Shown here piece after piece: positions 12,095 through 24,100 of a stretch of DNA of 64,000 bases. The translations under genes were made by a program, and so were the position numbers. The stretch comes from Meghimatium bilineatum (lineage: Eukaryota > Mollusca > Gastropoda > Stylommatophora > Philomycidae), in the NCBI GenBank assembly GCA_034231615.1, contig CM067307.1:2461647-2525646 (forward strand). The letters run 5' to 3'. The notes beneath the pieces were generated by a model that worked only from the letters and a program-made list of their open reading frames with translations, was not told where the DNA came from and searched no databases. Numbering within the stretch: the stretch's first letter is position 1; every line of letters begins with the position of its first letter.

Positions 12095-12390
12095 ATCTAT
12101 TATCTTTTCTCTGGTTTTGTTCTAAGGTGTCGCAGGATTGAATGGCAATTAGTTTTCAAACTATGGCACGTTTAGTCGCTTGATATGCAGTAATATAGTG
12201 ACTGCTCAGAATATTGGTAGCTCCTTTAATCCACCTTCTTCTTGGTCTTCCTCTACATCTTGATATTTCCATTTTCATGTTGTTTACTCTTGCCACTAGC
12301 CAATAAGGGTTCATTCTCATTAAAAGTGTCTGAACTGTCCGTTTCAGTCTTTGTTTTTCAACATGTCAGACTACAGAAATCACTTCAACA
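12095..12390 (-). mobile_element. Non-LTR retrotransposon 3' end, GATA-type tail
   Basis: The plus strand starts CTATTTATCTATTATC, the reverse complement of the GATA tail, and then matches the reverse complement of 9240-9490, including the basic R-R-R-W-I-K-E segment and the NPYW region. 5'-truncated. Confidence 0.75.
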
Positions 12391-12687
12391 ATTCTTGTAC
12401 AAATAGGTAAAAGGTAACCACACAAAAATAAACCCCAGCTGAAGTACAATACAGAGAATATCTAAATACAGAAATGAATAGTGACTTTTATTCCTGCTCT
12501 AATCATCAGGCCTTGTACTTATTACCAATGCCAATTTTTGTTGCACAAATATAAATCACCAAAATATCGGAGGATGTCCGACAAAATGGAAAGTGATAGG
12601 CTATATTCAGTAACCTTTATAATTAACTTCGTATTTACCTCTTTTTTGCACAATCTGTTTTTTAAATGAAAACCCATAAAATGTATA

Positions 12688-13450
12688 CAGCCAAATCCCA
12701 TTATAGCAACTTGCTGTGGACTTATGAAATAACAGAAATTTGATGTATACAGTACAAACAATAAAGAAATAAATTTAATTGGGGATTTTAAAAAGTGTTA
12801 ACCTTTAGCTTCTATGGATGAGTTAATTAGTATTTTGTTAATGTTATCTTTCCCCTCATTGTTAACACACTGAAATTGACAAGAGCCAGTATGAGTCAAT
12901 CATCCTATCCATGCAGTATTTATTTTCTGGGGTTTATGTTTGGATAATGGGCCTACCTTTTATGTGGAAAGTGAAATGAAATAAATGATAAGTTTTTCAG
13001 CGATTATTTCCCTTGGTTATAATTGCCCATCAATGGGTGAAGGTGGAGATATTTATTTAAGAAGGGTGTATGGGTGGGACTCTTAGTGTTTGGCGTGCAC
13101 GTCTGTGCATCCAGCAGCACTCCACGTGACTGTAACAAATGTAGGCCTACTACATGTTTATCAGTTGCTGGTAAGCTAAACAAATTGACGATCACATTAC
13201 CCATTTTGTATCTGCCAGCAGCCAGTGACATCACAGAATATTTCAAAATTCCTGATCGCTGCAGATTTTATAAAAAGTTGGAAGGTAGACCTATTTTCCA
13301 AACCTGGTGTAAAAAAGTAAGTACTGTGAAAGATCTTATTTTTGTATGACTATAGAATGATCCAACCAGGGTGAAAGTTACTGGGCAAAGAATTTAGCAG
13401 CTAAAAGTTAAATTTGTTACAAATGTGTACACTATAAAGGGATTCCACTG
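12688..13450. mobile_element. Tigger/pogo-like MITE with TA target duplication
   Basis: The left end reads TA|CAGCCAAATCCCATTATAG. The reverse complement of the right end reads TA|CAGTGGAATCCCTTTATAG. The two ends pair over about 19 bases and are flanked by TA, as in Tc1/mariner-superfamily elements. The 763-bp interior has no transposase ORF, so it is non-autonomous. Interior bases 13005-13270 recur at 51415-51650. Pogo/Tigger membership is inferred from the terminus sequence. Confidence 0.72.
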
Positions 13451-13678
13451 TATATTCTAATTTTCTATGTTACTGAATTTGCAGCCATTAACAAAATCAA
13501 ATAAAAACATAATTTTCTAGTTTATTGTGCATAATTCTTGATAAAGATTAAATGAAAGCTTAAAATATCTAAAGGACTGACTTCCTTCTACTTGAGTTTT
13601 TCAATATGTACTCTGACTTTCTTGTGCTCAAAGGTAGTAGACTAAAAATAGAAAAGTCATACACAGTGAGTGTATGTT

Positions 13679-13948
13679 GGAAGGTGTGCCACCGGGTGGG
13701 GAATGTATACATGTGTCTGTGGGGATGTGCCACCTGGAATGTATACGTGTCTGTGGGGTTGTGCCACCGGGTAGGGAATGTATAGATGTGCCTGTGGGGA
13801 TGTGCCACCGGGTAGGGAATGGATAGGTATGTCTATGGGGATGTCCCACTGGGTAGGGAATGGATAGGTGTGACTTTGGGGATGTCCCACAGGGTAGGGA
13901 ATGGATAGGTGTGACTGGGGAAGGAATGGATAGGTGTGTCTGTGGGGA
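13679..13948. repeat. About 40-bp minisatellite, 6-7 variable copies
   Basis: A unit with GGGGATGTGCCACCGGGTAGG. Copies vary through internal deletions. Three overlapping minus-strand frames are open across the array and carry no domain. Confidence 0.9.
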
Positions 13949-14049
13949 TTGCCAGATCTCCTTTCAAGTGATGCTAATTCTCAATATACAATGAGTATGA
14001 GGTGCAGGACAGGCATTTATCAAGAATTTCAGGGAAGGGAACAACATTA

Positions 14050-14470
14050 TATACATGGATGTTGTTAGACAAGAGGGTAGTGCTTGGGCCTTCACAGCTC
14101 AGTCTGTAGGAAAGACCATCATAGAGGAGAGTGGAGCATTTGCAGTGACTACAACTAACATGACTACGGAAATTATAAGTGACCAAGGCCTTGAACTGTA
14201 TGAGTACACAGAGGTAAACTCATATCTGCATCCTTAGTGGCTCGATGATAATGACAAGAAAAATAAAAAAGGACTGCATTAGAGAAAAGTGGCTTGAGGC
14301 AGTGGCTTGAGGCAGTGGAGAAGTAAAAATTGGAATGTGTAACATTCATTTTCATGCCTGGCCATGTGGGTGTTCACGGCAATGAGAGAGTGGATCGGCT
14401 AGCTTGCTCTGCTACTGTGTCTGATGGTAGAGCAATAGATTATGTGGACATTTTGAACTCCTTAAGAGAA
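14050..14470 (+). pseudogene. Non-LTR RNase H domain, broken
   Basis: The first part reads GSAWAFTAQSVGKTIIEESG, the beta-strand after the first catalytic Asp. After a frame break the last part reads FMPGHVGVHGNERVDRLA, the H and D of the RNase H C-terminal motif, and ends LNSLRETT, stop. Same family as 3233-4240 and 56600-56810. Confidence 0.8.
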
Positions 14471-14539
14471 ACAACATGAGCAAAAGAAATTAATAATGGT
14501 GATGATTACTTAACAACAAAACATAAGAGACAACTGGTT

Positions 14540-14880
14540 ACAACAGAGATGAGATGTCTGAGAAAAGCCACAGGAGTGACCAGACACAGAATTAGAAACG
14601 AGGTCATAAGAGAAAGAATGGGTGTCATATCAATTCTACAATAAATAAAAAAGCAACAGATTTAATGGTTAGGTCATCGGAAAGAATGCTGTGTGATTCA
14701 TAAGTTTATAAAGCATATATGAAGAGAGGAGAAGCAGAAAGAAGAGCCAGTGGTAGACCTAGAGTACGATGGATCGACAACATTAAAGAGACATTACACG
14801 AACACCAAATAACATTATCTGAAGCTGCCATAAAAGCGAGAACAAGAACACTGTATCTCTCTCGACACATGTAAAGGGTA
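14540..14880 (+). pseudogene. Non-LTR ORF2 C-terminal fragment
   Basis: Plus frames read MRCLRKATGVTRHRIRNEVI, a stop, WLGH, and then SGRPRVRWIDNIKETLHEHQ. This is the RTE/Jockey-like order of CLR, R-x-R-N-E, W-x-G-H and GRPR-x-RW. At least three stops make it a pseudogene. Confidence 0.82.
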
Positions 14881-15130
14881 AAAGAGGAAGGAAAGAAGAT
14901 GATTCCTTTTCCATGTCCAGAATAAAGAACTGGGCATGAAATGTGGGCTTGAAAACTGTGCTTGAAATGTGGCATTGCCAGAAATGAGTTCTATTCTAGG
15001 ATAAGAAGACTGCTTGTCAAACAACAGACACAACTAGAACTGTCAGTCATCGTGTAGACAACGTATAGATTTGTCTGCAGTGCAATAATGACAAATCTGA
15101 CAACTAACAAATATAATATGTTCTACTATT

Positions 15131-15358
15131 GTATCACTCTTCAGCCACCAGGTTGCAGCACCAACAGCTTCGATAAACTGTGTGATTTGTTTACAGTCAC
15201 CAGGTTACAGCACCAATAGCTTTGACAAACTGTGTGATTTGTTTATAGTCACCAGGTTGCAGCACCAACAGCTTCATTAAACTGTGTGATTTGTTTACAG
15301 TCAACAAATTACAGCACGAATAGCTTCGATAAACTGTGTGATTTCTTTACAGTCAAAA
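15131..15358. repeat. About 53-bp minisatellite, 4 copies
   Basis: A unit with AGTCACCAGGTTACAGCACC and CTGTGTGATTTGTTTACAG. Copies diverge at several sites. Confidence 0.9.
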
Positions 15359-15409
15359 CTTAAAGGAAATCATTCGAGTTAATTTTTGTATTGTCTAAAA
15401 CTAGAACAA

Positions 15410-15640
15410 ACATTTTCAAAAATTAAATGCATTTATTTGTAACATACGTAAATAGGAAACAGGGTGATGAAGTTTTGTTAATCACTGGATACAAACAAGA
15501 TAACACAAAATCAACATTTCAACCAAACTGTCTTTATCAAGAACACATTCACAACATATATGACTAATAATAATGGCACTGTCCACATTCACATTATGGA
15601 GTTAACTATGGATACATATCGGAAGAGCAAAAACTAGAAG
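15410..15640 (+). repeat. R2 dispersed repeat
   Basis: Carries AACATTTCAACCAAACTGTC and TTTATCAAGAACACATTCAC. The same block, with flanking similarity, occurs at 17320-17470 and 45000-45180. No coding content; origin unknown. Confidence 0.7.
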
Positions 15641-15699
15641 TTTAGAGGTGAAACAAAACAAATATAAATTGACAGAACACAACCAAACAGCTATAGAAT

Positions 15700-15785
15700 A
15701 AAAAGAAAAATTATAGAACAGTATATCTACCACAGGCCAGACAGATATTGACCCAAAGTATATCTACCACAGGCCTGACGGATAT
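15700..15785. repeat. Short tandem duplication
   Basis: Two copies of GTATATCTACCACAGGCC followed by GACRGATATTGA. Confidence 0.75.
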
Positions 15786-15874
15786 TGATCCAAGGGCTGT
15801 ACCAAATTGATCGGTATATGGATTCTTAAGTGCTTGTTTAGTCTAGTAATCCGAGAAGCACGGTTTAATGCCAT

Positions 15875-16000
15875 TTCAGATGTGTCAGGCGCAGTTATTG
15901 CAGCTAAGCTATAAACTGTGACACAGTGTATTCCATTCTCTAGACTACATCCTGTTGAGACTACATGCAGGAGTTTGAGAATGACAGCAGCAGAAGAACA
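15875..16000 (+). repeat. R1 dispersed repeat, 3' part
   Basis: Shows GCAGCTAAGCTATAAACTGTG, CTAGACTACATCCTGTTGAG and GCAGGAGTTTGAGAATGA. Confidence 0.8.
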
Positions 16001-16197
16001 GATGTAAACAGAGAGTACATGTTAGGAATGTGTGCTCATAGCAGAAAAAGTGGTCCAGCTTTTGGATTTCCATAAGTAATTGGGATTTCCCCATCAGAAT
16101 GAATGATATAATGGCTGGGCATTTTCTGAATGACATTGCTATGTAATAAATATGTGTGCTAGGCAGGACATTGTTGAATATGTAAGTGCCACTACTA

Positions 16198-16282
16198 CAG
16201 TGCAGTCTGGATAAGTAGAACTGGTAGGGACCTAAGGAAACTGCACTACTTATCAGGAATTCTACTTATCCAAACTGCACTG
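16198..16282. mobile_element. 85-bp palindromic mini-MITE
   Basis: Begins CAGTGCAGTCTGGATAAGTA. Its end, reverse-complemented, begins CAGTGCAGTTTGGATAAGTA. The arms pair over about 25 bases around a short loop that itself contains a partial TACTTATC palindrome. TA precedes the left end. The structure fits a very short pogo/mariner-derived MITE. Confidence 0.72.
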
Positions 16283-17319
16283 AGAATATACACTACTACA
16301 GTGTACCATGCAATAGTGTTGTGTAAAATAATTGTGCCTAATAGGAAATACTGATAAGCTAACAAATACAGTAATTAGGGCTACATGTAGTAATACAATA
16401 TCAGAATGTTGAAATATTTCATTATTTTAGAGAGCATAACATTACAATCATAAAAATTTAGAAATTAATTAAACAAAAAAAGTATGCGATTTTGCTTTGC
16501 TTTGCTTTGTGGCTTGTGAAAAATGTCTTTTTAGATCCTGCTTAAAGGCAATAAATGTTCCAGAAGCTCAGTGAATCATTTAAAAAAGGGAGTATTAACA
16601 GAATCAGACATGGATGTTCAGGCTCACTGTTTGTCACTTGATGTGGCATTCAGAAAACACCAGTATCTTTCGCAGTCTTTAATGCATTAAAATGTCAGAA
16701 AGTGTCAAGGACATTCTAAAACCATATTCTCTAGCTTTATACACTTTCTTCTTCCCGCTATGTTCAACCTCTTCTAATAACTAAATCTTTCATTCTAATG
16801 TCAAATAAGTAAGCTGACCTAAATTTTAGACCTTCTACTGCCATGTTTGCTATCACGACAAATAATTCAAGCATATGACGTCACGATCTCAAGCCATATC
16901 CCACTTCTACCATCATTTTCATTGGCTAGCAAGACACGCTATACATAGATGGCCAATGAAAAGTATGGGAGAATAGACATGAGCGTGTGCAATAATTTCT
17001 GTCCGAGGGTCTTGTAAAGGTAGAGGATATGTAGGGAAATATAATCGTAGGTGGGAGATTTCACGTTTGTTTTCTAGGCTGACTAAACACTTTTTCTTTC
17101 ATGACAGTTCAACTTAAACATCAACATGGTATCCACGTATGCAAATATTCCACTGAACATGAATTTTAATACAAAAGATAAAGAAGAAAATTGGTCAGGA
17201 CTAACATGATCAGTTACACAAATGTCAACATAAGTGGACTCCACTGTATTACGTTCACTTTTACAGTCATAGAATGTGTAATGGCTGACTTTCATCTGAA
17301 CAGGCAAAACTTGGAACAA
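16283..17319. other. Non-genic DNA
   Basis: No domain-bearing ORF, RNA gene or clear repeat seen. A short TTTGCTTTGCTTTGC run is at 16493. Confidence 0.5.
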
Positions 17320-17470
17320 GGTAATAAAGCTTTTCTAATCACTTGTAACATATAATAACACACACAAGTTGATGTTTCAACAAAAGGCTTTTATCAAGAA
17401 CACATTATAATATGAGTGAGAAATGACACATTCACATAATGACTAGATGGGATACATTTTGTTAGAAAGG
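17320..17470 (+). repeat. R2 dispersed repeat
   Basis: GATGTTTCAACAAAAGGC, TTTTATCAAGAACACATT and CACATTCACATAATG match the R2 copy at 15410-15640. Confidence 0.7.
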
Positions 17471-17529
17471 CTATGGACTTTCAACAGGTACCTGCTCATA
17501 GATATGGGCATTATTTCCTATCTTATCCT

Positions 17530-17760
17530 ATAAACTCGTTAGGGTCGTAGGTGTACCACATCAGATGCTGCCACCCACAAGAGTTCAGCAATTTCTATCT
17601 TCAACAATGCGGATGTGTGAGGAAAAATCTTGTCCTTGATGTAGTCTGTCCATGCTTTTATTTGTCCTTTTCTGCTTCTTCCACTGTTGATGGTTCCCCT
17701 CAGTATTGTTTTTGACCAGGAATAATGTCGGCATACATATTCAAACCATGCTAGTGTAGA
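17530..17760 (-). mobile_element. Non-LTR 3' end (CGTTAGGGTCGTAGG family)
   Basis: The plus strand starts AAACTCGTTAGGGTCGTAGG, the reverse complement of the family's 3' end. It continues through TCTATCTTCAACAATGCGGA to minus-strand sequence encoding the basic G-R-x-R segment. The same 3' end recurs at 31095, 43262, 44322, 55720, 57135 and 57860 (minus) and 63190 (plus). Confidence 0.75.
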
Positions 17761-18029
17761 TTACTCTATCACCATCTTTAATCATCATCTCAAACTATGT
17801 TACTGCCAGGATTTTATGTATGAAGAAACATTCTGGAGAAATACACGAGTTGCATATAGGAAACAAGAGCCTTTATTGCTCGTAATTTCTATTGATCAAA
17901 ACATACAAACAATCCATAATATATATTTCAATTTGACTAAATATCACATGATTGGTTGTCATGGAGACTAGCAAACATTCAACAAGATGATTCTGTTAAA
18001 GCATAATACTAGACAGCAACTGAATTACG

Positions 18030-18770
18030 GAGCTGGGATGTTATGCACATCTTATATTAGGGAGCTGGGATGTATGCACATCTTATATTAGGGAGCTGGG
18101 ATGTATGCACATCTTATATTAGGGAGCTGGGATGTATGCACATCTTATATTAGGGAGATGGGATGTATGCACATCTTACATTAGGGAGCTGGGATGTATG
18201 GATATCTTACATTAGGTAGCTGGGATGTATGCACATCTTACATTAGGTAGCTGGGATGTATGCACATCTTACATTAGGGAGCTGGGATGTATGGATATCT
18301 TACATTAGGTAGCTGGGATGTATGCACATCTTACATTAGGTAGCTGGGATGTATGCACATCTTACATTAGGGAGTTGGGATGTATGCACATCTTACATTA
18401 GGGAGCTGGGATGTATGCACATCTTACATTAGGGAGTTGGGATGTATGCACATCTTACATTAGGGAGCTGGGATGTATGCACATCTTACATTAGGAAGCT
18501 GGGATGTATGCTCATCTTACATTAGGGAGCTGGGATGTATGCACATCTTACATTAGGGAGCTGGGATGTATGCACATCTTACATTAGGGAGCTGGGATGT
18601 ATGGATGTCTTACATTAGGTAGCTGGGAGTATGCACATCTTATATTAGGGAGCTGGGATGTATGCACATCTTACATTAGCAAGCTGGGATGTATGGATAT
18701 CTTAAATGAAGGAGCTGGGATGTATGCACATCTTAAATTAGAGAGCTGGGATGTATGGATGAGGTTAATT
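18030..18770. repeat. 31-bp minisatellite, about 23 copies
   Basis: Head-to-tail copies of a 31-bp unit containing TTAGGGAGCTGGGATGTATG. Sub-variants (GCACATCTT versus GATATCTT; GGGAG versus GGTAG) recur in blocks, so copies duplicated in groups. Confidence 0.97.
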
Positions 18771-19020
18771 GTTCTTAGATTGGATCCACTTGTTTACAGT
18801 ACAACTACAGCTAGTACGCAAATTGGGGGGACATTACCGCAGAACTTTCTGGGATCTCATTTACTAAGAATTAGGGAGCTGCAATGTATTGACATCTCAA
18901 ATCAGGCTGTTCCTAGATTGGAGCCACTTGTTTACAAGACAACTACATCTAGTGCAAAAATTAGGGACATTATCACAGCCATAAAATGGCTTTCTTGGGC
19001 CCATTTACTAAGAATGTTTA
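18771..19020. repeat. Two copies of a longer unit related to the 31-bp array
   Basis: Two copies of roughly 130 bp, each with TTCTTAGATTGGATCCACTT-like and CATTTACTAAGAAT segments. The second begins TTAGGGAGCTGCAATGTATT, nearly the 31-bp unit itself. The array probably expanded from one piece of this longer repeat. Confidence 0.75.
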
Positions 19021-19454
19021 TTGATCTCTAAGATCAATCTATATGTCTACAGCTTCCAAACGAGGAGTTTCGTTCATGACCTGAATAGTACTTACATAAA
19101 ACACAAGCTCAATCAGCTGTACAATGAGTGTACAGACTATAGGGCATGTGTACGAAACAATACTGTATACAGTTTTACAGCAATCTTGCTTATTAATGAC
19201 AGGAAGCAAATAACACAATTAATTTAAAGTGAATTACACAGTTCATTGAGACTATTGGCGCTGTAACCTTATAACTATCTGCTGAATGATGAAGAAAAAT
19301 AAGCTATATTTTAATGAAGAACTATTGTGGTCAGAATCTGGCAGTGGCAACCCCACAGGAATTGTAATGACAATGATAAACTATTGTTGTGGTAACCTAA
19401 CAGGAGTTGTAATGACAATGATGAAAGCAAAACTTAGCTGCTGTAACAATATCT
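19021..19454. other. Non-genic DNA
   Basis: Short open frames without recognisable domains. A GTAATGACAATGAT segment is duplicated near 19365-19425. Confidence 0.4.
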
Positions 19455-19720
19455 TTTTTTCTTCTTCAATATTCATTCTCAAACTCTTTATGGTTAGCAG
19501 GATGTAGTCCAGAGAATGAAATGCATTCTGTCATGGTTTGCAGCTTGTGGGATATGTGAACCTTTTAGTTTGCCATATCTGACTTCAACTTGACTTTTGG
19601 GCCACTTTTACCTACAGTATGGACCACCAACTCTATCACCAGACCTTCCACTTAGTTGTCACGCATGACATGCATGGACGGTCATTTTTGTGGTACCATT
19701 TCAGGCCCCTTCAACGCACA
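19455..19720 (-). repeat. R1 dispersed repeat, near full length
   Basis: The plus strand shows TTCTTCTTCAATATTCATTC, GCAGGATGTAGTCCAGAGAA and the distal CACTTAGTTGTCACGCATGA, so both ends of R1 are represented. Confidence 0.82.
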
Positions 19721-19879
19721 GGAGGGAGAAGGTTAGCAGCTTATATGTTTGAAATTAGTGTTGAACTGAATTTAGTAAATGATTACAATAATTCACAAGT
19801 CAAAGTGTATCATTCATTTCCAAGCTAGAATGTATCATTCACTCAAAAGTAGCAGTGTCAGTCATTACTGAATATTTTT

Positions 19880-20085
19880 ACATGGGGAGAAGGGGGGGCC
19901 TGAAAGATGAAAGGAGGTACTTGTTGCTGTGTGCCACATGCTCTAGCTGTAACCTTGACATGTACAAGGTGGGTTTTGACATTTACAATGTCACCAAAAC
20001 CCAGTCTTCACCAGGAGTCCAAACCTGGACCTCACGACTGTGAGAACAATGTTCTAACCCCCCAGCCATGCACCACAATATAACA
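19880..20085 (-). mobile_element. tRNA-headed SINE (separate family)
   Basis: The reverse complement begins with a tRNA-like promoter: GTGCATGGCTGGGGGGTTAG (A-box-like) and, about 35 bases on, GGTTTGGACTCC (B-box-like). A body with GGTGACATTGTAAATGTCAA follows. Pol III promoter use is inferred. Confidence 0.6.
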
Positions 20086-20972
20086 GTGTATCATTTGAGT
20101 CACAAACTACCAAAGCTTGAGTTAAAAAATTATATCTGATTAATTCACAAGATAAATGCATTAATCACACGCTATAATTCATACACAATTCACAAGATAA
20201 ATGCATTAATCATATATCATTGGCTATAATTCAAAATTTGCAAATCTGAATCAATACATTATTCAGGCAAAAGTAACATCATCAGTCTCATTGAATACAT
20301 CTTGTGCATATGAAAACATAGTTGACCAGATTAGACCATGTGACCAGGAAATCTTCGAGGAAAACACCTGAAGAGTTTCTCACATAAAATATCAGATACG
20401 GGTGGAGAGGAAATATTTTTTTAGACATGATTACGCAGTGGGGGTCCCTGAATTCTGATCACTGTTGACAGGGGTGAGGAATAAGAGTTAGAAAAACAGG
20501 TAACAATAAAATGACAAATAATTGTGGACATATTTTATAGGCAGCACCCCAATAACACATGCAGTTCATCTGTGTCTAATTTAGTGCTGGCTAAATAACA
20601 ACCTTACTTACACACAAATCTTCTGACAAACACTTTGAATCTGAACTTGTCATAAATAACAAATACCAACAGATTTTGTAACTATGAACTGCTAAAAAGA
20701 CATTGAATAATTTTAATTACAATTCTTGTTCTCAACAAAGTGACAAAATACTTGTTATTTTCCTAATCTACAATACATTTTAAAAATCTACTGACAAGGA
20801 TTGAATGCCTGAGCTTGCCCTGAATGTTGTAACAATAATTCTTGCAACTGAATAACATGTAACATTTAACAATAACACTTTCAACACTTTTCACTGAAAT
20901 AACAAAAAATACTGTTATGTTTTTTAAACACCCGAAGCCAACTGCGATAAAACATAAAAATAGTTGCTAATT
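20086..20972. other. SEC22 3' flank, probably including its 3' UTR
   Basis: Lies downstream of the SEC22 stop on the minus strand. Contains a short duplication of ACACAATTCACAAGATAAAT-like sequence near 20135-20200. No strong AATAAA was found on the minus strand, so the transcript end is not placed. Confidence 0.4.
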
Positions 20973-21127
20973 TTAGAAGATCCAGTAACGGATGAAAAGA
21001 AGAACAAGAATAACAACAATAATAACAGCAGCAATTTTAGCGTAAGATGATCGCAGGTTCAGATATTTGGCATCTTTCTTGTACTTAAGTGACTGGGTGG
21101 ATAGGTTGCTTGCCTTTGTGTCAAGTA
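20973..21127 (-). CDS. SEC22B: SEC22 exon 5 (end of SNARE motif and membrane anchor)
   Basis: Follows acceptor CTCTGCAG. Encodes [20 protein letters not shown], then the hydrophobic anchor, and ends RYWIF with a TAA stop. Confidence 0.97.
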
Positions 21128-24100
21128 CTGCAGAGATAAAAACATGCAAATTAAGATGAATATTAACATAACCACAGAAGAAAACTAGTTACAAAAGAGA
21201 ATTATAGACTGATTAGAATAGGTTTAGACAGGAACAGGAAATAAGCAATTGAGAGGCAAGTTTCGGCCAGTATAAAGTAGCCTTTATTTTATTAGAAATA
21301 TTTTATTATAACCTTAAACCCTAACCCTAGGTCTAACCCTAAACCCCAAATCTAACCCTAACCCCAAGTCTAACCCTAAGTAAGTAAGACTAAGACTATT
21401 AAGACTATATATATCTATCTTTCCAAATCAAATCACATCACCTCACTATCTAAATCTATATCGTGATTAGAAGAAAACAATGCAACTATAGTGGACATGT
21501 ACTATCTATATATCTATTTGCTAAACCCTTTGTTGCCTTTCAGCATCAGAGATAGAAGAGTTGTCTGGAGATGGCTCTGTGTGTGCTGAGTATATTGTGG
21601 AGTTTGGTGCCTCTTTTATTTCGGTGGTCAATCATTTTTGTGGTTGACCTCTAGGTCTGCCTTCACTTCATCTGTGTAGCATAGCTTGCTGTGGTATGCT
21701 GTCTGATGATAGTCTGCTGATGTGTGCAAACCATTTGATTTGTTGTCTCTTAATATATTCCAAGATTGGGGCGATGCCGGTTCTTTGTCTAATGTCCTCA
21801 TTCCTCACTCTGTCTCTTAGTGATATTCCTAGGATTCTATGTAAGCATGCCATTTCAGCTGTCACAAGTTTATGTTTATCTTGTGCTGTCATTGTCCATG
21901 TTTTGCATTAGTATCTCAGCATTGGCATAATAATCATTTTTAATAGTGTTATTTTCATGTTTAAATCTACATTTTTGTTTCTGAAGAGTGGTATCATTTG
22001 CCCTAGGGTTGGTATGCTTTACTACATCTTTTGTGTATTTCTTTGTTGCTCTTGCAGTCTGTTGTTATATTGCTTCCTAGTTATGTGAATTCTGTCACTT
22101 GTTCAAGTCTGTTGTTTCCAATATACATATTGGTGTTTCTTTCTGTTCTTCCTATCTTCATTACATCGGTCTCCTCTATATTTATCTTCATGTTAAAGGT
22201 TTGGCATGTTTGATATAATCTGTCTATTTGTAGTTGCTCTCCTGATGATGCTACTAGTGCTTGGTCATCTGCAAATAGCAATTCGTTTAAGTTCTCCTTC
22301 AGATTGTTTTCTTCTGCTATCTTCATAAAACTCTCCCCTTTACTACAAGCCATTGTGTTCTCACTGACAGTTTGCTAATCTTGTATCAGGAAATTCACAT
22401 GGCTAGACTGCAATCTCTAATGAACACATACAGAAACAGACTACATATTTCATACGAATAGTCTTGAAACGTTGAACTAGATTTCCATTTGTGGTCACAA
22501 GAAATAACACAACTGTCACTTCATGCCATTTTACCAGAAGTACATGTACTTGGAATAAAAACAGACTGTCATTACAAGCATTAACATGAGCACAAGCTCT
22601 CTCTCTGTCCCTCCACCATTACAAGCATTAACATGAGCACAAGCTCTCTCTCTGTCCCTCCACCATTACAAGCATTAACATGAGCACAAGCTCTCTCTCT
22701 GTCCCTCCACCATTACAAGCATTAACATGAGCACAAGCTCTCTCTCTGTCCCTCCACCATTACAAGCATTAACATGAGCACAAGCTCTCTCTCTGTCCCT
22801 CCACCATTACAAGCATTAACATGAGCACAAGCTCTCTCTCTCTGTCCCTCCATTCATCTATCTATGTTCCTTCAGAATATGGTGCATATGGTATAAACCA
22901 GAGCTCTCCAGTTTGAGTGATGTGATGCTACTTTGTGCAATTCTTGCATGGGACATAATCATACCCTCTTTGAAGGTTCTTCTGCAAGTCTAGTGGTTTT
23001 CCTCTTTTTCTTTTGTCATCTGGTACCCATTTTAATGGGGGCAGTGTAACGCAGTGGTTAGTGCACTGGCTTCGCATGAGTGGTCATGTGTTCATTCCCC
23101 AATTGAGGCGGAAATGTTTTTCAGATCACAACGGCTCCAAGTCTTAATTATGTACCAGATTTATTCAGAAAGTAAAGACTGCGAGGGAGAGGAGATGGCA
23201 ACTGCCCTCATATAGCAGAGCCACTGAAATGTGAGATCACTAACATTTCACACCACTACGGCATTAATAAATGTATGGATTAACTTTACTTTCCCCCATT
23301 TTTAATGCTTGTAGTAACAGTCTGTTTTCATTCATTCTAAGTACATGTCTTATATAGGTCCATCATTTTTTGTTATAATTGTTGTAAAAAAATATTGATA
23401 TTTCGTGTCTTCTCTTACTTGTTTGCCTTGAATTCTTCCCAAACAATATTTAAGAGTTTTCTGAGACATTTATTTTCAAATGAATTTAATTTCTTCTCCA
23501 GTGTTTTTGTTATTTTTCAACTTTCACAACCGTATGTTAATACAGATATTACATTGGAGCTGAACAATTATAGTTTTGTATATTTACTTATTTAATACCC
23601 ATCTGTATAATCTTATTGTATACTAAGCAATTCTCTTAGCTACTAATAAACCAGAAAATAACAGGTTAATAAAAAAATATTTTAAAAAAACATGGTTAAC
23701 TATTTACTTACCTGAAAGAGCTTCCCCTCTCATTAATACATCATCAATATTTTGGACCATAATCCTCTGAACATCCTGTAGTTCTGTGTTAATCTGACCC
23801 AAGTTCCGTCTGACCCGAGAATCCATGTACGATTTTCTAGCTTTCTGCATATACGTCTCTGAGACAAAAAAAACACAGCAGGAGGTGATAACTCTGAAAC
23901 TAATAGTATATTTGGGAAGAAATGGCAGACACTGAAATACTATTGTTTACCACTGCTAGTTGTGAAAGACAGTTCTCTTCCTTGGTAACATTTCAAAGTC
24001 TTTTCATGGTATAATAAACAAATGAATCCCAAAGACAACATCAACCACAGGGGAATGAAAGACCACATGGTAATGAAAGACCTAAGTATCATCTTTTGAC

